Under the pieces are notes generated by a model. It worked only from the letters and a program-made list of their open reading frames with translations. It did not search any database and had not been told where the DNA came from. This document shows, piece after piece, positions 33,048 to 38,627 of a stretch of 38,627 nucleotides of DNA (position 1 is its first letter; each line of letters starts with the position of its first letter). A program made the position numbers and the translations under genes. The DNA is from an uncultured Kiritimatiellota bacterium (lineage in GTDB: Bacteria; Verrucomicrobiota; Kiritimatiellia; RFP12; DVOR01): positions 1 through 38,627 of the forward strand of contig CALXMT010000024.1 in NCBI GenBank assembly GCA_944389545.1. Direction: 5' to 3'.

Positions 33048-34013
33048 TCAGCCGAGGTGCTTGCGGAGGAAGGCCTCGATCTTGTCGAAGGGGATGACGT
33101 CAAGATTGTCGTAAAGGTCGGTGTGGACGGCGCCGGGGATGAGGAGGAGCTCCTTGTTGTCGCCCTTCAGACGCTTGAAGGTGTCCTTGCCGAAGTAGCA
33201 GGAGTGGGCCTTGTCGCCATGGACGATGAGGACGGCGTTGCGGATTTCCTCGACAAAGGTGAGGATGGGCTGATTGAGGACGGAAAGGGTGGAGGTGACG
33301 TTCCAGCCTTCGTTGGAGTTCAGCGAGCGGGGATGGTAACCGCGCGGCGTCTTGTAGTAGGCATAGTAGTCCTTCACGAACCAAGGCGCATCCTCGGGGA
33401 GCGGGTCGACCACGCCGCCGGCCCGAGCGAAGACGCCGGTGGCGAAGTCCTTGGTGCGCTGGGCGCAGAGGGCCTCGCGCATGGCCTGGCGGGCATCGGC
33501 GCTGTCGGTCTGATCGAAGTAACCCTTGGCGGTGACGCGGCTCATGTCGTACATCGTGCAGGCGACGGTGGCCTTGACGCGAGTGTCGAGGGCGGCGGCG
33601 TTGAGGGCCAGGCCGCCCCAGCCGCAGATGCCAAGGATGGCGACGCGATCGGGATCGACGGCGGAGTTGGTGACGAGGAAGTCGACCGCCGCCATGAAGT
33701 CATCGGTGTTCACGTCGGGCGAGGCCACGTTGCGGGCGGGGCCGCCGCTCTCACCGGTGAAGGAGGGGTCAAAGGCAAGGGTCAGAAAGCCGCGCTCGGC
33801 GAGGGTCTGCGCGTAGAGGCCGGAGGCCTGTTCCTTCACGGCGCCGAAGGGCCCGCTCACGGCCACGGCGGGCAGAGGGCCGGCGACGCCTTTGGGCGTG
33901 TAGAGGTCGGCGGCCAACTCAATCCCAAACCGGTTAAGGAACGAGACTTTGCGGTGGTCCACCTTGTCACTCTTCGGGAACGTCTTGTCCCACTTCTCGG
34001 TCATCGACAGCAT
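33048..34013 (-). CDS. Alpha/beta hydrolase, dienelactone hydrolase-like (Cys nucleophile)
   Basis: A 321-residue cytosolic alpha/beta hydrolase with no signal peptide. The nucleophile elbow reads G-I-C130-G-W-G-G, so the nucleophile is Cys rather than Ser, as in dienelactone hydrolases. A strand motif FDPSFTGESGG precedes it; HGDKAHS probably holds the acid region, and PGAVHTDLYD the catalytic His. It resembles the YcjY-like group often annotated as dienelactone hydrolase or acetylxylan esterase; the substrate is unknown. AAAGGAG precedes the ATG at 34013. It is a single-gene unit. Confidence 0.85.
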   Translation of the reverse strand: MLSMTEKWDKTFPKSDKVDHRKVSFLNRFGIELAADLYTPKGVAGPLPAVAVSGPFGAVKEQASGLYAQTLAERGFLTLAFDPSFTGESGGPARNVASPDVNTDDFMAAVDFLVTNSAVDPDRVAILGICGWGGLALNAAALDTRVKATVACTMYDMSRVTAKGYFDQTDSADARQAMREALCAQRTKDFATGVFARAGGVVDPLPEDAPWFVKDYYAYYKTPRGYHPRSLNSNEGWNVTSTLSVLNQPILTFVEEIRNAVLIVHGDKAHSCYFGKDTFKRLKGDNKELLLIPGAVHTDLYDNLDVIPFDKIEAFLRKHLG

Positions 34014-34090
34014 AGAAGACTCCTTTCAATAAAGAATGCCTACAGTATACACGCTGAAGTTTACTCCAGGTCAATAGTATCCGGGGAAAG

Positions 34091-34177
34091 TTTTTCCGCA
34101 AAGACGGTTTGGCGTGGAAACCCTGCGGACTCCATCGCACCCGTTGGTCGCGCCGTCCTTGGGATTTCCACGCTATC
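34091..34177 (+). repeat. R1 repeat, copy 2
   Basis: Starts TTTTTCCGCAAAGACGG and ends TTTCCACGCTATCGC, with internal GCGTGGAAA/TTTCCACGC inverted ends. It differs from the copy at 38541-38627 at only a few positions. Confidence 0.85.
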
Positions 34178-34189
34178 GCACTTGAAATG

Positions 34190-34400
34190 AAAGTTTGGAA
34201 GTTTGGAGGCTTGGAAGTTTGGTTTTATCGGTGGGACTTCTCCACTCCTCCCTCAACCTCTCTGTCGCGCGCTTGCCGCGCGTTCTGTTCTCCGTTCTCT
34301 GTTCTCCGTTCTCCGGGGCGGCGCAAGCCGCCCCTAGCGTCTTTGCGGTTCCCATTTCCCGACCACTACTGCTATTCTTTGGGGTGGCATAAGCCGCCCT
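34190..34400. repeat. Intergenic repeat mosaic: R5, R7, R3
   Basis: All modules are in minus orientation: R5 octamers (34190-34226), R7 (34226-34290, matching 24458-24516) and R3 (34262-34340). A decayed R3-like hairpin GGGGTGG-CATAAG-CCGCCCT (34381-34400) overlaps the likely -35 region of the UvrA-like gene. Confidence 0.65.
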
Positions 34401-34404
34401 GTGC

Positions 34405-34410
34405 TACAAT
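34405..34410 (+). promoter_or_regulatory. -10 box of the UvrA-like gene
   Basis: TACAAT preceded by TGC, 19 bp before the ATG at 34430, with AAAGGAG between. The -35 region lies in a repeat-derived hairpin and is weak. Confidence 0.45.
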
Positions 34411-34429
34411 AAGCGGCAAAGGAGCACAA

Positions 34430-36892
34430 ATGGTCGAGACGATGGAAATCCGCGGGGCACGCGTTCACAACCTTAAGAACATCGATGTCTCGGTGCCGTT
34501 GGGGAAGATTGTCGCCGTGGCGGGAGTCTCCGGCAGCGGCAAGAGCTCGCTTGCCCTCGGCGTCCTCTACGCGGAGGGGTCGCGACGTTACCTCGAGGCC
34601 CTCTCCACCTACACCCGGCGCCGTCTGACCCAGGCCACCCGCGCCGAAGTCGACGAGGCCCTCCACGTTCCTGCCGCACTGGCCCTGCGCCAACGCCCCG
34701 GCATCCCGGGCATCCGCTCCACCTTCGGCACGGGCACGGAGCTGCTCAACAGCCTGCGCCTGATGTTCTCGCGCCTGGCCGAGCACCGTTGCCCCAACGG
34801 CCACGCCGTGCCCCCCTCGCTGGACGTCGCCGCCGAGCGTCCGCTCGTCTGCCCCACGTGCGGCGTCACCTTCCAGCCGCCGGGCGCCGAAGACCTCGCC
34901 TTCAACAGCGGCGGCGCCTGTCCCCGTTGCCAGGGCACCGGCCAAATCCGCACGGTCGACCGCGCCGCCCTCGTCCCCGACGAGAGCCTCACCATCGACC
35001 AAGGCGCCGTCGCCCCTTGGAACTCCCTCATGTGGTCGCTGATGACCGACGTCTGCCGCGCCATGGGCGTGCGCACCGACGTCCCCTTCCGCGACCTCAC
35101 CCCCGAGGAAAAGGCCATCGTCTACGACGGCCCCGCCGAGAAGAAGCACATCCTCTACCGCTCCAAGAAGGGCAACGACTTCGCCGAGCTCGACTTCACC
35201 TACTTCTCCGCCGTCCGCACCGTCGAGAACGCCCTCGCCAAGGTCAAGGACGAATCGGGCATGAAGCGCGTTGAGCGTTTCCTCAAGGTCGAGCCCTGCC
35301 CCGACTGCGGCGGCACGCGCCTCTCCCCCGCCGCCCGCGCCCCGCGCATCGCCGGCAAGAACCTCGCCGAGGTCTGCACCCTCCCCCTCACCGACCTCTG
35401 CGCGTGGGTCGACGCCGTGCCCGACACCCTGCCGCCGACCATGCGCCCCATGGCCGCGCGCATCTGCGAGGCCTTCCGCGACGCCGCCCGCCGCCTCCTC
35501 GACCTCGGCTTGGGCTATCTCGCGCCCGACCGCGCCGCCGCCACCCTCTCCACCGGCGAACGCCAGCGCATGCAGCTCGCCCGCGCCGTCCGCAACCGCA
35601 CCACCGGCGTCCTCTACGTCCTCGACGAACCCTCCATCGGCCTCCACCCCGCCAACATCGATGGCCTCGTCGGCGTCATGCGCGACCTCGTGGCCGACGG
35701 CAACTCCGTCGTCCTCGTGGACCACGACGCCCAGATCCTTCGCCAAGCCGATTGGCTCATCGAGCTCGGTCCCGGCGCGGGCGCCAACGGCGGCACTGTC
35801 ATCGCCCAGGGCCCCCTCCGCCAAGCCGCCGCCGACCCCGCCAGCCGCATCGGCCCCTTCATCCTCGGCGACGACGCCGTCGCCAAACGCCCCCGCCCCA
35901 CCCCCGACCACGTCTTCGACCACGGCGCCATCCGCCTCCAGACCGGCCCCCTCCACACCGTCAAACCCCTCGATGTCTCCATCCCCAAGGGCCGCCTCAC
36001 CGCCGTCACCGGCGTCTCCGGCTCCGGCAAGACCACCCTCATCCTCGAAAGCCTCGTCCCCGCTCTCCAGTCCGCCCTCGCCGGCCGCCCCCTCCCCCTG
36101 CACGTCCGCGCCCTCGACGCCCCCGGCATCACCCAAGCCAAACTCATCGACGCCACCCCCATCGGCCTCAACGTCCGCTCCACCCTCGCCACCTACGCCA
36201 ACCTCCACGACGACCTCCGCAAGCGCTTCGCCCAGACCCCCGAGGCCAAGGCCGCCCACCTCAAGGCCGGCGACTTCTCCTACAACACCGGCTCTCTCCG
36301 TTGCCCAACCTGCGACGGCACCGGCCAAATCTCCCTCGACGTCCAATTCCTCCCCGATGTCGACATCCCCTGTCCCACCTGCCGCGGCTCCCGCTACGCC
36401 CCCGCCGCCGACCAGGCCCGCCTCCACGGCCACACCCTCCCCCAACTCATGGCCATGGATGTCGAGACCGCCCTCGGTGCCCTCAGCGCCATCAAGCCCC
36501 TCCGCCAACGCCTCGAGACCCTCCGCGACCTCGGCCTGGGCTACCTCACCCTCGGCGAAGCCACCCCCAACCTCTCCGGCGGCGAGGCCCAGCGCCTCAA
36601 ACTCGCCGAGGAGATGGGCCGCCCCCAAGGCGACGCCCTCTTCGTCTTCGACGAGCCCACCATCGGCCTCCACCCCCTCGATGTCCGCACCCTCCTCAAC
36701 GTCTTCCAAGCCCTTCTCGACCGCGGCGCCACCCTTGTCGTCATCGAGCACGACCTCGACCTCATCCGCAACGCCGACTACATCCTCGACCTCGGCCCCG
36801 GCGGCGGCGAACAGGGCGGCCGCCTCGTGGCCGCCGGTACCCCCGAGCAGATTCGCGCCAACCCCGCCTCCCTCACCGGCCGTTACCTCTGA
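34430..36892 (+). CDS. UvrA-like ABC ATPase lacking the UvrB-binding domain
   Basis: An 820-residue UvrA paralogue (UvrA is about 940). Two Walker A motifs GVSGSGKSS (about 33-41) and GVSGSGKTT (about 527-535), signatures LSTGERQR (373-380) and LSGGEAQR (715-722), and several zinc-finger Cys pairs (CPTC, CPRC, CPDC, CPTC, CPTC) are visible. In UvrA a ~110-residue UvrB-binding domain separates the first Cys pair from the region before FNSPFGACP; here CPNG is joined to CPTCG by about 18 residues, so that domain is absent. It therefore resembles UvrA2/class III proteins, which can bind DNA and are often linked to tolerance of DNA-binding drugs, rather than core excision repair. The start follows AAAGGAG; the frame upstream is repeat DNA. 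Confidence 0.88.
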   Translation: MVETMEIRGARVHNLKNIDVSVPLGKIVAVAGVSGSGKSSLALGVLYAEGSRRYLEALSTYTRRRLTQATRAEVDEALHVPAALALRQRPGIPGIRSTFGTGTELLNSLRLMFSRLAEHRCPNGHAVPPSLDVAAERPLVCPTCGVTFQPPGAEDLAFNSGGACPRCQGTGQIRTVDRAALVPDESLTIDQGAVAPWNSLMWSLMTDVCRAMGVRTDVPFRDLTPEEKAIVYDGPAEKKHILYRSKKGNDFAELDFTYFSAVRTVENALAKVKDESGMKRVERFLKVEPCPDCGGTRLSPAARAPRIAGKNLAEVCTLPLTDLCAWVDAVPDTLPPTMRPMAARICEAFRDAARRLLDLGLGYLAPDRAAATLSTGERQRMQLARAVRNRTTGVLYVLDEPSIGLHPANIDGLVGVMRDLVADGNSVVLVDHDAQILRQADWLIELGPGAGANGGTVIAQGPLRQAAADPASRIGPFILGDDAVAKRPRPTPDHVFDHGAIRLQTGPLHTVKPLDVSIPKGRLTAVTGVSGSGKTTLILESLVPALQSALAGRPLPLHVRALDAPGITQAKLIDATPIGLNVRSTLATYANLHDDLRKRFAQTPEAKAAHLKAGDFSYNTGSLRCPTCDGTGQISLDVQFLPDVDIPCPTCRGSRYAPAADQARLHGHTLPQLMAMDVETALGALSAIKPLRQRLETLRDLGLGYLTLGEATPNLSGGEAQRLKLAEEMGRPQGDALFVFDEPTIGLHPLDVRTLLNVFQALLDRGATLVVIEHDLDLIRNADYILDLGPGGGEQGGRLVAAGTPEQIRANPASLTGRYL

Positions 36893-37150
36893 GCCGATGC
36901 GAAGGTGGAACCGCGAAGACGCAAGGGGAGCGCGAACCGTTTCGGGCTCCATCGGTCGCTCTGCGGCTTCGCCGCTGATCGCGACCGCCGCCCTCCGTTT
37001 CGCGCCTTGTCGGTTTCCCAGGAATTCCACGCGTCGCCCCGCAGGGGCGCTCCGTGGCCGTGGAAGGTTTGGCGCTTCGCGCCTGCACGCTCTGTTTTCC
37101 GTTCTCTGGGGCGGCGAAAGCCGCCCCTCTGTGTCTTCGTGGAAAATCCC
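36893..37150. repeat. Intergenic repeat mosaic: R4 and R3 with a slot-bearing unit
   Basis: R4 in plus orientation (36907-37015, with GCGGC-TTC-GCCGC) is followed by R3 in minus orientation. Within R3 lies the unit with slot GGCGC-TTC-GCGCC (37071-37083), flanked by the same sequences as the tandem at 24364-24457. It ends in CTTCGTGGAAAA, as R2 does. Confidence 0.7.
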
Positions 37151-37170
37151 ACCGTCCGTCGAAAACGCGC

Positions 37171-37200
37171 TTGACCAAGCAGGCCTGCCTTTGCTAAGAT
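37171..37200 (+). promoter_or_regulatory. Promoter of the pseudopilin gene
   Basis: TTGACC, an 18-bp spacer and TAAGAT, leaving a ~48-nt leader with AAAAGGAG before the ATG at 37255. Confidence 0.6.
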
Positions 37201-37254
37201 TCATGATGTGCGAGGGCAGTTCGGCCCGAACCAATTGACAAAAGGAGTACTGAC

Positions 37255-37995
37255 ATGAAAGTCACCCGTAAACAAGGCTTCACGCTGATCGAGTTGCTCG
37301 TCGTCATCGTGATTATCGGTATCCTGGCCGGCGCCCTCTTCGGCCCCATCACCGGCGCGTTGGCCTCCGCCCGCCGTTCCGGCATGGCCCAGACCGGTCG
37401 CCAGATCGTCCAAGCCATCATCACCGCGGATTCGCAGGGCATCTATCGCGGCTACGCGTGGCCCTCCGATGCCGCCGGTCGCTATTCCGGCACCAAGCCC
37501 TCCAACGGCCCGAATATGTACCAGGCCTTCTCCACCACCGAGGCTTACTTCACCGAAGCGCTCTACATGGCCCAGACCGATGCCCAGCAGCGCGAGCGCA
37601 AAAAAGTCTTGAAGGAAATCGAGCCTTCTGACTTGGTCGCGGATGGGTACATCGAGGCCACCGGCACCACCATCAACGAAGAAAACTGCGCGTGGATCAT
37701 CGCCAAGAACGTCCGTCAGGCCGCCGGCAACACCCCCGTGCTGATCTCCCGCAACTTCAACAGCAACAACCTCGTCAACACGGCTGGCGATGACACCTCC
37801 GCGGACTACTCCACCCTGCTGACGACCGATGAGCCCTTCGGCCAGGATGGTTGCGTCGTGGTCTACAAGGACGGCTCCTGCAGGGACTTCGATGGCGGCT
37901 CCGTCATCATGCGCGACCTGGTCTCCGGCATGGGTTCCGGCAAGCTCTCCGACATCAAGCAGGGCGACGACACCTTCGCGTTCCTTGACAACTAA
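37255..37995 (+). CDS. Type II secretion/type IV pilin-like pseudopilin
   Basis: A 246-residue protein with a class III prepilin leader: MKVTRKQG8, cleavage before Phe9, then FTLIELLVVIVIIGILAGALFGP, with the conserved Glu at mature position 5. The rest is a soluble domain of about 210 residues; VVVYKDGSCRDF near the C-terminus resembles the final strand of PVC-type pseudopilins. The prepilin peptidase PilD would be needed for processing. No secretion or pilus assembly genes are nearby. Such orphan pseudopilins are often present in many copies in Planctomycetes, Lentisphaerae and Kiritimatiellae, mostly of unknown function. It has its own promoter and terminator. Confidence 0.9.
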   Translation: MKVTRKQGFTLIELLVVIVIIGILAGALFGPITGALASARRSGMAQTGRQIVQAIITADSQGIYRGYAWPSDAAGRYSGTKPSNGPNMYQAFSTTEAYFTEALYMAQTDAQQRERKKVLKEIEPSDLVADGYIEATGTTINEENCAWIIAKNVRQAAGNTPVLISRNFNSNNLVNTAGDDTSADYSTLLTTDEPFGQDGCVVVYKDGSCRDFDGGSVIMRDLVSGMGSGKLSDIKQGDDTFAFLDN

Positions 37996-38019
37996 GGATC
38001 GTTGCGACCTCGCACAAGA

Positions 38020-38053
38020 GCGGCCTCCGGTTTCGGGGGCCGCATCTTTTTTT
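38020..38053 (+). terminator. Rho-independent terminator of the pseudopilin gene
   Basis: GCGGCCTCC, a short loop and GGGGGCCGC are followed by ATCTTTTTTT, 25 bp past the stop. Confidence 0.8.
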
Positions 38054-38085
38054 GCATAGGGCCGTAAACAGGGGACAAAAAAGTA

Positions 38086-38115
38086 TTGCCTCTATGCGTG
38101 TACCTATAGTACAAT
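38086..38115 (+). promoter_or_regulatory. Promoter of the CsoR/FrmR gene
   Basis: TTGCCT, an 18-bp spacer and TACAAT. A small inverted repeat GTAC-CTATA-GTAC overlaps the -10 box and could serve an autoregulator. Confidence 0.6.
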
Positions 38116-38131
38116 AATGGCATTGGTTGGG

Positions 38132-38150
38132 CACCGGGATGCTCCCGGTG
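38132..38150 (+). promoter_or_regulatory. Hairpin in the leader of the CsoR/FrmR gene
   Basis: CACCGGGA-TGC-TCCCGGTG is a perfect 8-bp stem with a 3-nt loop in the 5' leader, about 33 bp before the start codon. It has no T tract. Confidence 0.5.
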
Positions 38151-38183
38151 AAACCTAAAAACAAACAGAAAAGGCACAAGAAC

Positions 38184-38474
38184 ATGATGAAGGAAGAGTC
38201 TACCGATTTGGATCTTGAGGCGATTCATCGTCGTCTCAACAAAATCATCGGGCAATGCAACGGCATCAGCCGCATGATTGACCGTAAGGCCGCTTGCGCG
38301 GACATCATTCTCCAGGTCAGCGCCGCCAAGAGCGCGCTCCACCGCGTGGGGCAACTCCTCTTGGTCAACCACCTGAAGGAGTGCGCGCGCGAGGGCGTCG
38401 AGAAGAATGATGCCGAGCTGATCATTCGTCGCGAGGCCAAGGCCGTTGATTACTTCTGCCGTCTGGAGGACTGA
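38184..38474 (+). CDS. CsoR/RcnR/FrmR-family transcriptional repressor
   Basis: A 96-residue all-helical DUF156 repressor. Family residues Cys38, His63 and Cys67 (in KAACADI and NHLKEC) give the C-H-C ligand set used for copper(I) in CsoR; the N-terminal half RRLNKIIGQCNGISRMI matches the DNA-binding helix region. Members sense copper, nickel, persulfide or formaldehyde and usually control an efflux pump or detoxifying enzyme beside them. No target gene lies in the window on either side, so the ligand is uncertain. The start is ATG at 38184, or 38187; a possible upstream ATG at 38127 would place the leader hairpin in the coding region. Its own promoter and terminator are visible. Confidence 0.88.
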   Translation: MMKEESTDLDLEAIHRRLNKIIGQCNGISRMIDRKAACADIILQVSAAKSALHRVGQLLLVNHLKECAREGVEKNDAELIIRREAKAVDYFCRLED

Positions 38475-38495
38475 TTCTCCCCCGGCATTTCGCGT

Positions 38496-38530
38496 AAAGG
38501 GCAGGCCCCCCGGCCTGCCCTTTGGTTTTC
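38496..38530 (+). terminator. Rho-independent terminator of the CsoR/FrmR gene
   Basis: AAAGGGCAGGCC, CCC loop and GGCCTGCCCTTT are followed by GGTTTTC, 22 bp past the stop. Confidence 0.7.
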
Positions 38531-38540
38531 TGCCTGTGAG

Positions 38541-38627
38541 TTTTTCCGCAAAGACGGTCTTGCGTGGAAACCCTGCGGGCTCCATCGCTCCCGTTGGTCG
38601 CGCCGCCCTTGGGATTTCCACGCTATC
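38541..38627 (+). repeat. R1 repeat, copy 3 (reaches window end)
   Basis: TTTTTCCGCAAAGACGG to TTTCCACGCTATC, almost identical to 34091-34177. It may continue past the window edge. Confidence 0.85.

Noticed and set aside
34334-37234. Open frame of 966 codons opposite the UvrA-like gene
   Set aside because: Low-complexity translation, covers repeats at both ends, and lies opposite a gene with clear ABC motifs.

Overview
The window is a GC-rich, gene-dense bacterial chromosome segment. A class III prepilin-like pseudopilin, a GH33 sialidase with a BNR-associated N-terminal domain, a GH105 hydrolase, an alpha-2-macroglobulin-like protein and an OlsF-like acyltransferase fusion, together with many dispersed intergenic repeats, suggest a Gram-negative of the PVC superphylum (Verrucomicrobiota, Kiritimatiellota or Lentisphaerota), perhaps gut-associated. 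This placement is inference; no rRNA is present.

Layout. 1-1140 is a gene-free array of diverged hairpin units, followed by a phased short-palindrome array (1318-1465). 1519-3443: LolC/E-type permease and LolD-type ATPase. 3679-8556: large secreted alpha-2-macroglobulin-like protein. 8953-12189: a tightly packed forward run of sialidase, DEDDh exonuclease, CPBP protease and Sel1 lipoprotein. 12355-14854 (minus): GH105 hydrolase and phosphoglycerate kinase. 15090-17955 (minus): phosphoesterase, EttA and IspF. 18654-21342 (minus): Na/Pi cotransporter, LysM protein and thioredoxin. 21439-24315 (plus): TRIC/UPF0126 channel, bL31, RF1 and a TerB-DnaJ protein. 24794-27481: OlsF-like lipid synthase and RmlD. 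27673-29136 (minus): class B PBP. 29619-32728: SpeA and a PatB/MalY aminotransferase. 33048-34013 (minus): dienelactone-hydrolase-like enzyme. 34430-36892: UvrA paralogue lacking the UvrB-binding domain. 37255-37995: pseudopilin. 38184-38474: CsoR/FrmR repressor.

Together these genes cover the envelope (lipoprotein export, PBP, LysM, aminolipid, rhamnose, A2M-like protein), extracellular glycan use (sialic acid and unsaturated uronides) and housekeeping (glycolysis, isoprenoids, translation, polyamines).

The most unusual content is intergenic. The left edge carries six or seven ~75-100-bp hairpins whose arms differ in sequence yet stay complementary, separated by a conserved linker and arranged as two diverged three-unit blocks. 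Nearly every other long intergenic gap is a mosaic of short dispersed repeat modules (named R1-R7 here). Several contain a 13-nt palindromic slot (5-bp stem, 3-nt loop) whose stem is replaced by another self-complementary stem while the flanks stay identical, most clearly in a 47-bp tandem duplication at 24364-24457. Several genes have a -10 box only 6-7 bp before the ATG and no ribosome binding site, suggesting leaderless mRNAs.
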